A stretch of DNA of 64,000 nt from Nomia melanderi (Eukaryota > Arthropoda > Insecta > Hymenoptera > Halictidae): assembly GCF_051020985.1 (NCBI RefSeq), contig NC_135000.1, positions 124,001 to 188,000 on the forward strand, written 5' to 3'. The notes beneath the pieces are model-generated. The model ran no database searches and was not told the origin of the DNA. It worked only from the letters and a program-made list of their open reading frames with translations. Shown one piece after another: positions 31,829 to 44,830 of this stretch. How positions within the stretch are numbered: position 1 is the first letter of the stretch; each line of letters starts with the position of its first letter. Made by a program: the position numbers and the translations under genes.

Positions 31829-34691
31829 CTTTTCTTTTCTATATTTTATTTCTTCTTGTACCAACAGGGTCTATTTACGCGACTTTCGTTCGCGTAAAAC
31901 AAACCCGCGTGGAACGGATTTTCGCGTAAATCGAGAGTCACGTGCATTTATAATAAAATACCTGTAATTAGTATTATAAATAACAGTATGTAATAATAAA
32001 CTTATTACATAATGAACTGGCAGCATTTATAGAAATTTTCCTTTTCATGGATTACTTTACAAAGCAATCTGTCGTCGATTAAAGAATCCCCTAACGTAAA
32101 AATAAAATAAGCTATGTTTATTTAATTTTGGTTAATAAGCACATTCTTTTTGATTTCACAAATTTCGACGTACCATAAATACTTAAATTTTGCAGCATGA
32201 AGTTCTCTTTATAATGTGATCGGAGGTTTACGTTATTCACTTGTATTGTATTCTTTCGCGCATCTCTTTAATTATTATCGAAATAATTAAAAATACAGTT
32301 TCAACTACCACACTTGCCAAATTCAGAATGATAACGTTCGATTAAGCATGACGACAATCCTTTTCAAATTTCCGAGGAGAACAAATTATCTTTTGACCCA
32401 AATGTCACTGCTCCAGACAAACGAGACATCTGTTAAACACGTGCATGTTCCGCAGCTTGTGATTTATTTCAACAGCCGGTTTTGGTCAAACACGTCGTAA
32501 GAAACTTGTAAGATACGTTATACAATGAGTAAACAAGACGATTAATAAAACGGAAGCCCTTAATAATTGAGTATTGCTATACCTTTCGAGCTGCAAAACA
32601 TCAATTGTATGTTTCTACGTTTATTAATATGAATAATGTAAGAACTTGAAACGGTTAGGAAAGATCGATGGTTGAACCGTTCTGAAAACGTTCCGCGTTT
32701 TAGTTTAATCGGTGTTTCGCCTCTTCGTTGGTGTCGAAGGCGAACATCACCTAATTGTAATCAGGCCACACGCAGTGAACTAAAGTGGGAAAAAAACCTA
32801 AAGTAAATTGATATTCTTAAATGTACATAGCAATTGACGATATATTTCAAATTTGTGCTGTGAAGCTTCGAAAATGGGGAGAACTGCTTGTCCTAGAGGA
32901 GTTCTACTTTGTTTAAAATTGGAGTATTTTGTTTTACTATATTTTAATTACGGATAAGGATGATCTCCAAGCTAACTATATAGCGTTAAAGAGCATTCTT
33001 TTGGCTGTATGTACGTGTAATTTTAAAACATTAGACCTATTGCAACCCTTTCAAAAATTTTGAATCAATCCTACCCTTTTGTCAACTTCAATTTTATCTT
33101 GTTCTTTTTTTTGCTTTAAATGCCTCTACAAAACCCTAATAGTTTCTACGAGAGCAATTGTTGGACCTGACTGAAAATACCTGTATAAAAGATATTTGCA
33201 ACAGTAACAGTTGTAGCGATATATTTAATGTAATCTACAAAAATTCGGTAACCTCACATGGTATAAAATACAGCAATAGGTGCTTATTATAAATATAATG
33301 CACTTAAAGTTGTGGATATAATTGACAGATATAATCTTTGATGTGTACTGGCGAATAAGAATTATTTCAAGCGAAATATGAGAGTCTGGTCATTTTAAAA
33401 TTTCGGCGGTCATTCGCTTTCTTCAGTTCTCAGTACCTCCGTTGCCTTGTATGATCTTCATGAATAGTTTATAGAATCGCTAACGCTTCAGCATTTCACT
33501 AACATTATATATATATAGGGTGGAAATTATAAAGCGTTTCAGTCGAGTATATCCGAAAATATTGATTATACGCAAAAATGTTTCAGAAGAAAGTTGTCCA
33601 ATACCGAAGGGGGCATCATGCGGTGGAACTTTTATTTTTCCTGGTGGATACTCCAAGGTACGTGAATGTCAATTTTCTTTTTTTAAATGAAATGATAAGT
33701 TTTTTATCCACCATCAAATAGTGCGTTTTAAGACGAATTCAGCGACCTATGACTCAAGGTCATTCAGGGTCAAACTTGCGGGGAAATGGAGATAAGGTAT
33801 GATCGTTTTATTTTTACTTTAGTTTGTGCCTTCGAACGTTCACACCAAAACCTAACATGTGTCAATGTCAGCATTATTCAGAATAACATCGTTATCAGTG
33901 AAATGAAAACAAACGTACTTATGTATTACTGTGCACTTCTGCAAGATAGTCAGTTTACTTTCATTACCATTCGTACTAAGATATCCTTCGCTGAACGATA
34001 ATACTTAAATAAGTGGTGAAAATGGAAATATATCAAGATTATTTTGATATGTCTGTGGTACTGGGAGGATGCAGGAAAAAATACAGAATGGCTGCTAATT
34101 TGTATACACAACGCTACCCAGATTGACTATGAAAATCGCATATGGCATTTAAAGGATTTGAACAGCGTTTTCTCCGTTCAGGTTCTGTGCAAGTGAAAAG
34201 AAATCGACCTCGAACTGTAGTTAACAATAAAATCGCTATGGATGTATTGTAACGAGTTAACGTGGATCCTCATGCAAGCAGTAGACAAATTGGAAGAGAA
34301 CCTGAAATTAGTCACAGAACTGTATTGAGCATTTTACATTCTTATAAGTTCCATTCGTACCACATAACATTACATCAGGATTTGTACGAAGACGATTTCG
34401 TCAAACGATTGAACTTTTGCAATTGGATTCATCAGAAGATAGTTAAAGATGTTTCGTTTTTACCTAACGTCCTATTTTATGACGAAGCAACATTTACGAA
34501 TACTGGCAATGTAAACAGGCACGACATGCACTACTGGGCAGCTCAAAATCCGCATTGGATGAGAATAACGGCGTTTCAAAATCCACGGACCCTGAACGTT
34601 TGGCGCGGCATCATCGACGATTTTGTCATTGGGCCGCACTTTTTCGAAGGACGTTTAACTGGGCAAGTTTATGTCAACTTCCTAAACAATG
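31829..34691 (+). repeat. 2.86 kb direct repeat, copy 2
   Basis: Same orientation as 24080-26942. The two copies flank P450 gene 3 and its neighbours. Copy 2 does not end at 34691 but runs on into the rest of the complete mariner-type element. A small offset drift (7749 to 7752) shows only tiny indels. The left edge is near 31829, right after unrelated sequence belonging to the BEL/Pao relic. Confidence 0.9.
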
Positions 34692-35386
34692 TACTCCCCA
34701 AATTATGTGAAGAAGTACCTCTAAATGAAATGCGCGTTATGTGGATGCAACGTGACAGTGCGCCTCCGCACTATGCATTATGCACTATGCTCTCAAACAG
34801 CAATGAATGAAATCTTTGCAGAAAAGTGAATAGGTCGAGAAGGTCCTGTAGCCTGGCCGCTCCGTTCGCCGCGTTGGACACCAATCGTCTACTTTCTATG
34901 GGGTAACAATAAAAACTGCGCCATGTCCACTAAGCCTACGACGCGTGAAAACATGTAAGTCTGGATACGCAAAGCTTGTGCTATGATAAATGTTGAAACG
35001 ATGAGCAATGTTAGAGAATCATTAAGAAGAAGAATTCTTAAGTGCATTGAAGTAAGCGGTAATCATTTTGGACACATACTAAAGTACAAATGGAACAATC
35101 ACATCTTATCACCATTTCCCCGCAAGTTTGACCATGAATGACCTTGAGTCATAGGTCGCTGAATTCGTCTTAAAACGCACTATTTGGTGGTGGATAAAAA
35201 ACTTATCATTCCATTTAAAAAAAGAAAATTGACCTTCATCTCACCATGGAATGTCCACCAGGAAAAATAAAAGTTCCATCATATAATGTACCCCTCGGCA
35301 TTGAACAACTTTCGTCTGAAACATTATTGCGTATAATCAATATTTTCGGAGATATTCGACTGTAACGCTTTATAATTTCCTCTCTG
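33516..35386 (+). mobile_element. Complete mariner-type transposon with ~280-bp inverted repeats
   Basis: Length 1871 bases, flanked by TA (33514-33515 and 35387-35388). The left inverted repeat (33516-33797) and right inverted repeat (35104-35386) match over about 280 bases with scattered differences, from the outer GGAAATTATAAAGCG down to the inner GGGGAAATGG. Such long inverted repeats are unusual for mariners, which normally have about 30 bases. Confidence 0.92.
34022..35135 (+). pseudogene. Mariner-type transposase, inactive
   Basis: The reading begins at ATG 34022 and carries several stops: two around 34125-34131, one of which is shared with the 26 kb copy, and one at about 34250 ('VL*RV'). 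The best part (34262-34810) shows the helix-turn-helix and 'FYDEATFTNTGNVNRH' with the first Asp. The second Asp lies in 'MWMQRDSAPPHYA' (family Q-H-D-G-A-P-P-H). After a stop and frameshift, 'IGREGPVAWPLRSPRWTPIV' and 'FLWG' follow; the third catalytic position, Asp before 'xFLWG', is Val. A degraded C-terminus with 'LRRRILKCIEVSGNHFGHIL' ends near 35135. The protein could not catalyse transposition. Confidence 0.88.
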
Positions 35387-38300
35387 TACATATATAATAC
35401 CAGTATCGTCGTTCCTCATTAAGCGTTGTATTACCTTTCGACACTCATTGCAGAAAGACCCGTTCATATACAAATTCAGAGTCTACCCAGGCTAAATTTT
35501 GTAATGATAATACATTTTTTTCATAGATTTTTTACCGACATTGTTCTAGTCTCCTTCTCTTTCCTCCGATGACGAAAGGATTGAATTAAATAAATTCTTT
35601 CTTCGGAAATAATGTGAAAGTGGATCATTTAAAATCGTGTATTTACATTTGAATTTGCGATCAAAATGCGTTGACGGCGACTCAATGTATTTGTAACATA
35701 ATGTAACATAATCTGTTCGACGATATGAACAAAGGATTTACCAGACAAATTTTTGTAGCGATATTTCCGGTTTTAATACGTAAAACAATCTCAATAACTC
35801 TATGTTATTATGATTATGATCACATCGAAACACAAATCAATCGGATAGTACGTTGCAGCAGTCACGTGTGATTGTAAAAAATCAAACTCTTCGCGAAATA
35901 TACAATGTAATTTTAATTGACACGACTGTCGACAAAGAAGAGAACAAAAATGCGTAATGATTCGCTGATCCGCCACGGAATAATTTTAAATACCGGATTC
36001 AAATAACTTTGTAATCACGAACGATTGCAACGTAGGCTCTGTACCTTTTATATAGCAACGAATTTACGTTCATATCGTTCCAACACATCGAGAGATTACG
36101 AGAGATGTTTTGTAAATTAAACTTTTACTAACGCATTCGTGAGATTCCTCTGATTAAAGCAAGAGTAAACATGACGTACTTCAAACCACAATTTACTAGA
36201 AGAAAATAAATAATTGTAATTTTTTAAATAAGAAAATATATTCCAAAATACATCGTGTTCGGTCACGTTTTAATCAGAAAAACCTTACAATTGAACTGAT
36301 AAAAGTTTCAACTAGTAAAAATGAAAAGTAAATAATTTCAATATTGTATTAATATCCCCTCATTCATCTGTTTGTTTTGATCGTTCATAAGATCGGGCAT
36401 CTCGCTTTTTCATTCGCGCTGTCCTTCTTCTACAGAGAACAAATAAGGAAGCTCGGCTTCGATCTTGTCTCGATTTTGAATCAACACCACTGCACGATTA
36501 GTGCCAGGTTGGAATCCCGATTTTCGGATACTAATCGCGAGAATACTGCATACTCAAGAATACGGTATCCAGCACACCGAATATCTAAAGAGCAAAAATA
36601 GTCTGAGTCTATCGGATGAAAATAAAAATCGACAGTGGCAGCGAATTACGCAAAGAGACAGGCGGGAGGAGCATGTTTCCGATCTGACTTGCTCATCATC
36701 AGGGTTCATTCGGAGTCGCGTAAGATGAGAGACGCACAGTGAGATCAGGTTCTTAATCTCTGTCGAAGATAGCCTAACAGTACCTATAATTACTGCTGAA
36801 ACCACCCCCACATTTTTCAGTGCGTCAAAACCGAGAGAACGCGACACACATTAACGCTTGTACTATCGAATATCCGTTCAGAATATGTTTAACGATTTTC
36901 TCTATTTTTGAGTTCAACCTTATTTAGCGATTACATCTTTTGAAACTGCAGTATTAGTACATCCGGACAACGGTACACTTTTACCGCTCGAAGTGTATCT
37001 CATTAATTTTTAAGAATTACGAGGCAAAATCATTCCTTTTTCCAATCGTAATACCCAGTGGTGAAAGAGACACTGGCCCATTTTCGATTCTTCCCTGCTG
37101 CGAACAATTCTCGGTCACGCAATTACGTTGTCAACTCTCAGCTCGTAATAAACCCTTACCGAACGATTTTCTTTGCGACTATTCTTGTCGGATTTACTTT
37201 GTTCTTAATAATTCAAGAGAACGTGAAGAAATTGAAAATAAGAAAACAGTTTGTAATTTTCACATATATGCAATGAATAACTTTGATTTTTATTAAATTG
37301 AATTAAAAATAATTACCGCGACTTTCACTTGGAAGTATGCGGGAAGGTGTCATCCCTCCGCCGGCAATATGAATTTTCCCCGATGTGGCCTGCAGTAGGG
37401 ACCCCTTATAGTTAAGGTTGATTTTTCATTGTTACAAATTTTGTAGAAATCTAAAGGATTGTAAGATAAGATAATTAAGAGTGCCAATAAATAAAGTGGG
37501 TTTCTTTAATAACGTTGAAAATAAAATTATTAAACAAGTATAGTAACTTAGTATAGACAGTTCTTGTAGAGCATAATTTATATTACCATTTTTAGCAGTG
37601 ACAGCATTGTAAGAATGAATACAAATAAAAAAACTGTCAGTTTGTATCTGGATTTTGTAGATCCTGTGAATAAAGAAATTGGCACTTATACTTAGTGAGT
37701 CGACTGCCGCGTATACGGCGGCAAAAATCATTTTATTATTTTTATCACTATTATTGCTGTGAAGTTTACAATTAACACGTTTAGTATTGTGCTAGGTCAC
37801 TTCTGTGAATTTGTTTCCGCTTGTTATCTATGTTACTATATTTTTTGACGGTAAGTAAATTTAAAATACTTCCAATCCCTTAAGGGTTAATAATTAACTC
37901 TCGGTGATCAACACATGTTTCCATAAATTATATTTTCGTAATATAATGCGTAAGAATAATTTATCAATTATTTATTTTCCATGAGACCCCTTTATTCCTT
38001 CTATTGAGACCAAGGCAGATTATACCTTGTAAAATTTTTAGTAAAATACAAGATGTTTAGATTTTATCGACATTTTAATCATTCGATAACAAGTAAATGA
38101 GTAAAGTAATGAGTCTTATATTTTGAAAGGTGCTTAAAGCATTATCAGATATATTTGATTGATATCGTATTATGTTATTTTGCTTTTCGTTTCGTATATA
38201 TCTCAGTTGGATTGCATCAACTACCTTTTTACTCCATATTTTGTGGTGTTGTTCATTTTTCCAAGATTACTATATTTTTCAATGTATCAGTATATAGATT

Positions 38301-39385
38301 TTTAATCGACTAAACATACGTATGATACAAATTTACTTATCTATTACTAGTGAAATTTGTTGATGATTTAATCATGCGTTTTAGTTGTTTTCAAAGTGAT
38401 AAGAAGATAGCTTAACATACTTATAAGATCAATCTGATAATACTTCAAGCACTTCTCAAGTTGTATGATTCAGTGTTTCCTGTCTTGTTTATTATTAGAT
38501 GACTTTTCATTTGAAATAAAATCATTTAAACGTCTGTTCTTGCACCCAAAATCTCGGGGTGAATTGGATACTATTCACTTTTCAGTTTTTTCTTATAAAA
38601 CGACGGTTCTTAAGTTTTTTAAATTCTTTGTTACTGATATTGAAGCTGAATGTGTATTAATAACAAATTTATAAAAAATTTTCATTTTAAGTTTTAATGA
38701 TTAGTGTTTTGCTGATCATTCGGGGATCTAAAAGGGAATTCAGTATTTTGTTAAATTAAAAAAAAACTTTTGTTTCATCTAAAATTGTACAATATAATGA
38801 TAATAAAATCAATCACTGATACATTTATCGCAAATATACTATCTTTTAACAATACACCTATTAGCACAGGTTTTGTGTTACAACTCTTCGCAAAGATTGA
38901 ATCGAGTCCAATCTTTTGAAGTTGAGTGAATAAATTTTTCATTACAATAAATGAAAATATGCACCATATTTTAATATTGTATATTAAAAACAGCACGGAG
39001 GCATATCTATTCGCATTTTGCGAGTCAAACAGAACACATAAACGATTTCAAAAAATCGTGTGTTGGGTGCATCTGTATCAACAACAGAATACTTCAACAA
39101 TTTTATCGTGTTCAACACCCACCTCTCTGTTTTGGTCCTGTTAATTCATGTAAATTGTCAGTTAATCAAGCGAAACGTCTCAATTTCCATAAATAGGCGC
39201 TGAGAGACATTGAAACGTATCTTTTTTTATTTCGAAATTAGAAAATTCTCAACAAAGCCCAGTTTTCGCTTCTCGCTTTACGCGTCCTAAACGCATCGAT
39301 GACATAATTCGCGACAATCTAAATTATAGATAAGATTTAGACGATCGTGGACTCCCTCTTTCCGGATCACCCGGAAAGGCCGCGA
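35387..39385. other. Long stretch without a recognised gene
   Basis: About 4 kb. Open frames stay below 100 codons and show no domain. A segment at 36377-36850 is less AT-rich and has overlapping open frames on both strands, but I recognise nothing in it. A GC-richer patch lies at 37350-37400 ('ccctccgccggcaatatg'). Confidence 0.45.
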
Positions 39386-40880
39386 CAGTCGACTACAAGT
39401 GGTGGAGTTCCCCCTCTTTGGCCTGCGGGAAATGTATGATACAACCCGGACGTTCAGCAACAGGAAAGTCCCAGTCCCAGACAGCATTCCAGCAGAGGTC
39501 GTGAAGCTGGCAGTTCAGCTTTGCCCACGGCCAATGCTAAATATGTTCAGTGCATGTCTGGGCACCGACCTTTGGCCGATTCGATGGAAGATTCAGCTCC
39601 TGGCGCTGATTATAAAAGGAAAAGGGTAGCTTACCGGTTCGTCCGCAATACCACCCAATTTGTATGCTGGACACAGTGGGTAAGCTTCTCGAGAAAATGA
39701 TAAGGCCCCGTCTCTTGACAGCGTTCAGGACGTCGGTCAATCTATCGGTTCGGCAGTTCGGTTTCCGACAGGAAGATCTACCGTCGACGCCCTATGGGTG
39801 ATTACGGAGGCCGCCGACAGGGCGGAGAGCAGCAACCGACACAGCTGGCATGTCATCCTCGTAGCGTCAGGACGTCAGGAACGCTTTCAACTTGGTGAGT
39901 TGGACGGGGATACTCGCGGCCCTAGAGAACACTTTCCAGGTGCTGGACTATCTCCTTCGGATGATAGAGGACTACCTCTCGGACCACGCCCTGGTATATA
40001 ACACGGCCGAGGGAAGACACGGAGAAAAGTCTCCGCAGGAGTGACCCAGAGGTTCATTTTCAATAACGGCGGTTATTGTCGCCCGCAACACGTAGCGCGC
40101 ACAGTATGGTCTGAATCAGGTCATGGGGTCGGTTAGGGGTAGATGAACGACGCGGGTCTTCGGCTAACAACCGAGAAAACCGAAATCGCCGTAGATTTCT
40201 TCAAGCCGTAGGATTTCCATCGAAATACCTTTCAAGATGGGGGTCCATAGTATCCTAGTGAAGGCTGACATTAGGTACCTAGGGGTCATGCTTGACAGTA
40301 AGCGGACCTTCTGGGTATACATGAAGCAGGCGGCCGATAGGGTAGAGATTACCGAGACGTCTCCTGCTCGCCTCATGCCCAACGTCGGAAAGCCAAAGCC
40401 GACGAAGCGGAGGCTGCTCATGACCTCCTCATAGGTCGTATTGTTGTACGGAGCGGAGGTCTGGACTGATGCTCCCCGCTTCGAGAAGCATCGCGGCAGA
40501 CTGACGGCGGTTCAAAGGAGCCTACAGACCTGTTTGCCAGAGGGCGTAAGCTGGTTTATGAGTCGAAAAGGCGGAGCGAAGAGACCCGGGGGCGCTGGAC
40601 AGCTAGGCTGATCCCAACCCTCGCCCCCTGGGTCAGTCGGAAGCACGGCGTGATGGACTATTACCTCACCCAAATCCAGAGCGGATACGCGTACTTCCGG
40701 TCCTATCTGCACAGGATGGGTGAGGCCAACCTCTTCGAGTGCAGCCGCTGGACGGCCGAGCGAGTCACCCTCCAACAGGAGGTTAGCCCAGTCACCCCCG
40801 ACAACATCGTAGGGGTGATGCTGAAGTCATTGAAATGTATCATTAGACACGCGCGCGCACGCATGCAAACACACATATTC
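39386..40880 (+). pseudogene. R1/LOA-like LINE reverse transcriptase relic
   Basis: Plus-strand pieces in changing frames: 'NRKVPVPDSIPAEVVKLA' and 'WPIRWKIQLLALIIKGKG' (RT fingers), a decayed 'fRPICLL' region near 39650, 'GRSTVDALWVITEAADRAE' near 39775, 'LDYLLRMIEDYLSDHALVYN' near 39950, and, after loss of the YADD region, 'NDAGLRLTTEKTEIAV' near 40145. The thumb follows ('DIRYLGVMLDSKRTFWVYM', 'RLMPNVGKPKPTKRRLL', 'VVLLYGAEVWTDA'), and a tail near 40580-40850 ('GRWTARLIPTLAPWVSRKHG', 'YLTQIQSGYAYFRSYLHRMG'). The catalytic box and the Cys/His cluster are gone. It is GC-richer than the surroundings and clearly dead. Confidence 0.8.
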
Positions 40881-40899
40881 AGATGCATACAAACGCTAC

Positions 40900-42188
40900 G
40901 GTCATCGCACCTTATCGTTATTTCTACTTTATTCGTTCTTCGGAGGTCATCTGGGGCTTGATTACATATAGGTGATTTTCGCACTCGCGCTTTCACTCGC
41001 TCACAAATAAGCTGCTTTGCTGTTAGGCCGGTAATCCCCTCCAAAAACCTAACACTCGCAATATTTATCGTACAGGACAAGACGTGCGTTTCTTCGTATG
41101 AGTCGAACGGTCGCGGCCTGTATTCCTATAGTATGAATACTGATACAACAGCATTCTTGAGGGCTAAAATTATATAAACTTAATTTGCCATGGTAGAAAT
41201 AATACCACCCAAGACGCGTGTGTCGCAACTTTTTATCATTTCCAGTTCATTGAGTAGACGGATTAAAAATTATCCTTGTTATATTGATTGTTGGGTTATT
41301 AGTCCGTAAAATAACTATGGGTGGTGCACTATTTAGTAGCACTACCGGATTAGTGATAATGATTTATTAGAGAATAAACATACTACAATATTCAACTTAT
41401 ATCTTATTTGATACCGCGCACCGGGACGCATCGCGGACGCACACAGAGGCGAGAACGCGCGAATGTCTTTTGTTTAGCAGAATGGGTAATTGTTCGATCT
41501 TCATTACCAACATTGATAATCAAAATTATAGAGAGTGAATTTGCTTAACAGTCCCAAATAAAATTAAAAACACTACATTTACTTTGTAATTATGTAACAG
41601 TGATAAAAATTATCTTTTGATTACCGCAGAAAACTACGCACAGTGAATACCATTTAATGAAAGAGATCTGTATTATTCATTAATAGACTTTATTAAATAC
41701 CGTTATCATATATTTCTGAAAATGCTTTTCGTTTTTTGACGGCTGTACATAAATTAGAAAATCTATCATTTACCAAAGACTGTAATATTTTATAAAATAA
41801 ACATTGCGTAGATGGTACTAAGAAAAATAAGTATTTCTACCACAAAATACGATATGCGTAAATACATTTAGTTTCGATATCAAATACATTAGATTAAACA
41901 TTGCGTTCGTAAACCATTCGTTAGCGTCATTTGTTTGAATAGCCTCCTAATTACAGCATTTTATGTAGCATAATATCTTTATGAAACATTGATATAAATG
42001 TAGAATGGAATAATAATTAATTTAGGAAATACCTTGTCTCACGTTATGACTTCGAACGACAACGCATGTAGAATAAATTTAACTTTCTTTATGTAAAATA
42101 CAATATCCAATTTGTCTCATTGGTAACGTGTTAAGAGATGTCTAATAGTATCGCTAATGTTCGAAAATTCACAGAACGTGTTACAAAT
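40900..42188. other. Non-coding stretch
   Basis: No gene recognised. A CG-rich patch at 41413-41462 stands out from AT-rich surroundings. Nothing else could be assigned. Confidence 0.45.
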
Positions 42189-42412
42189 TTAACACGAAGA
42201 CTACCGAGCAGTTAAATTGGCTTCCTTTTATTTTTCTGCGGATACTGTAAAGGTGTATTTATTGAGATTTTCATTGACTTATATTTTAGTTCGAACATTA
42301 CCAAATCAACTTATTTAGTCATTTCTGTGAGAAAGGCTTATATCTTCTGAATGATTGTGAAAGAAGGAATCATGAATGGACCATTGTAACCTGTTTCGTA
42401 GTTTAGTGTTAA
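42189..42412. mobile_element. TTAA-flanked MITE
   Basis: 224 bases starting TTAACACGAAGACTACCGA and ending TCGTAGTTTAGTGTTAA. The ends are imperfect inverted repeats and both contain TTAA, the target of piggyBac-type elements. No coding capacity. Its left end closely resembles that of the MITE at 56349. Confidence 0.75.
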
Positions 42413-43404
42413 AAATCTTACTTTGGTAATTATACTGAAAAGGATATAACCAATCGGTTTTTATGACATTGATGGTATGATTCTGAATAACTTTTTCTTA
42501 TAAATGTTACCATCATTGGGTTTTAGTTTTCGAAATATTTGGAAAAACATATTCGATGCTATGTCACAATTTCAATATTTTTCAGATATTTCTATCAGTT
42601 TAGGTTACATTTATATAAAGCATTTATATGATTTTCAACAGCCATAAACGATTGTAATATGTTAAACATCGTATTTCTAACGTAAAAAATATATCTATAT
42701 CATATGAATGCAGTACCTAGAAAATTTAGCAATCCTTAAACGGCCAAATTCACCAATGAAATCTCACAATGTTGAACACTGTAAATTAAATTATTCTAAA
42801 TTCAATGAGCTAAGGATTGTTTTAGTCATAAGATTACTGTCATCGGGATATGTAAGGTCTCGAGGTATATAAGTGACACTCTCAAGGTTTTTTGGTAATC
42901 GTCTAATTAAAACAAGTCCAACACATGATATGTCCGCTCTCAGAATGACGACTCTAAACTATGTACACACCTCTTCAAAAAGATAGCTTAGGTGTATTAT
43001 TTTTAATTTCTCAATGACGCATTCAACATTTTAAATCTGTGACTGCAAATTTCAGAATATTATGACCTCAAAATATGCGGTTCATTGAAAATAAGTCATA
43101 AAATCGTAGAGGTTTGCTTGGAACAAAGAAAAACTATTCCGTACCAAGGTCGAAACGATAGTACACTCTGTTAATATGTTTAGAAATTGTTCAGTATTTT
43201 GTGATCCATTCACGAGTGAACATTACAATTACTATATTATACAAATTTATAACTATGGGACATGAAGAAAAGTTGAGTGAGTCCGAAAAAATTAATTCTT
43301 GAATTAAGAAGCCAACAGCTATCGGAAGGAAAGATATGTAAAGTAATACAGAAAAGTCATAAAGTAATACATAATTTCTTGAAAAATGTTGAAAATTAGT
43401 GTAA

Positions 43405-44215
43405 AAAGAAAAGTACCGGTCGACCATTATCCTTATCCGATCGTGATAAACGAGCAATTTTGCGTGTAGCTTCCAATTCACAACTAATAACCAAGCAAAT
43501 AGTAGACAAATCCAGTGTTAGTGCCAGTGTTTCGAGTGCTGGACGATTTCTACTATCGTGTAAACATATTGCGAGGTGTGACGCATAAGGCCGGATACCG
43601 CATGTATACTTGGATCGATAAGACCAGGTCAGTTGAACTCGGATGGTTCGCAGGCGGCCGATTATGGCCTGCAGAATCATGCCCCGCGTTGACGGGATTA
43701 GTATTTAAGACGATTGTAAGGCCGTTTTTAGGAGAGAGTAGTTCTGTGAGTTGAAAGGAGCAGGTCAGAGTGGACTAGCGTAGGAGAGTGTAGTTTCGTA
43801 GTTAACAGGAGAGGAGCCGGGCAGAGTGGACTAGCGTGGGAGAGAATCTAGAGTAGTAGATCAGAGTAGACCAGCGTGGAACAGCATAGTATTGCGTAGA
43901 ATAGAGTAAGATACATAGTTTAGTTTAATTCTAATCACTTAAAATCCATTTGAATAAAGATATAAATACATCTGTGCTTGTTCTCGCCAAAACCTCCGCC
44001 ATCCCATAATACTCAAAAGCTAAAATTGAAAAAAAAAACTTTGTTAACGACGAAGTATAAAGCTGACGGTCTATAATTTGCAAAAGAAATAGCGCATTGG
44101 AAATGCTGCATGTCAACGATGGGACGACAAATAGGAGGAGACAGCGTAATGGTTTGGGCCGGCATCGGTTATTTTGGCAAGAGTGCTATCATTTCGTTCG
44201 TAGAATAAAACAGCA
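43405..44215 (+). pseudogene. Tc1-like transposase fragments
   Basis: The first fragment (43405-43590) reads 'LSLSDRDKRAILRVASNSQL' and then 'TKQIVDKSSVSASVSSAGRF', the Tc1 helix-turn-helix region. The second (44035-44215) reads 'NDEVYKADGL', a stop, and 'IGGDSVMVWAGIGYFGKSAI', the region around the first catalytic Asp. The linker between DNA-binding and catalytic parts is replaced by the inserted segment, and the part carrying the second Asp and the Glu is missing. It is a relic. Confidence 0.8.
43590..44010. other. Insertion with minisatellite, possible solo LTR
   Basis: This segment breaks the Tc1-like relic. It contains degenerate tandem units built around 'agagtggactagcgt' (near 43770, 43826 and, more weakly, 43866), followed by AATAAA at 43953. 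A promoter-like 'tatttaa' lies near 43704. This is the layout of a small LTR, but I cannot fix its ends. Confidence 0.35.
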
Positions 44216-44362
44216 TTTTTTGTTATCCACAAAGCCTTATGATATTGTGACTTATTTTCAATGAACCGCATATCTTGAGGTCATAATATTTTGCAATCAG
44301 TCGTCAGAGTTGTAAAATTTTGCATACGTCATGGAGAAATTAAAGATAGATTCTGAAGAAGC

Positions 44363-44830
44363 ACACACACGCGCTCCCCTGTAACAATCGCACGCCTTCG
44401 AAAAACATCGCCAATGATCGTCGAATGTTCGACGACCGCTTTCCGTTCGACGCTCGTGCTATATACATGCCAAAACAGACTTACCCACAGATATAAACTC
44501 ACTTAACTCCTTTGCATAATTATTCCTTCTTAAATTATTTAGAAACACACGTATCTGTAATAGTCAGAGTCATAATAGTCACGTCCCAATCAGTGTATAA
44601 ATAACTAAAACCACCTAAGCTTTAAGTGAAGCTACGAATTCACGAAACAAAACAAGAAAACCAAGCTTCCTCAGCAACCACAAAAACGATGGAAACACCG
44701 AAACCAACCTATTTCATTCAGAAATGAACACGCCGCACAATGGTCGACTAATCTAAAAAGTGAGACAAAAATCAACATTATTTGAAAACTTACTTACGCA
44801 GATAAGGCATGCTGTGTTTTGATTTGGAAT
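44363..44830. other. Non-coding stretch
   Basis: No gene seen. It lies between the Tc1-like relic and the 3' end of the jockey-type LINE. Confidence 0.4.

Larger units (their letters stand above)
42966..44362 (+). mobile_element. Tc1-like transposon relic with ~140-bp inverted repeats
   Basis: The left repeat (about 42966-43120) and right repeat (about 44226-44362) are inverted copies, sharing 'tatgcggttcattgaaaata' and the adjoining 'attatgacctca'. Between them lie a Tc1-type DNA-binding domain and part of the catalytic domain. About 420 bases of unrelated sequence (43590-44010) separate the two halves. Confidence 0.8.

Noticed and set aside
36377..36847. Overlapping frames on both strands in a less AT-rich patch
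   Set aside because: No domain or consistent coding signal could be seen.
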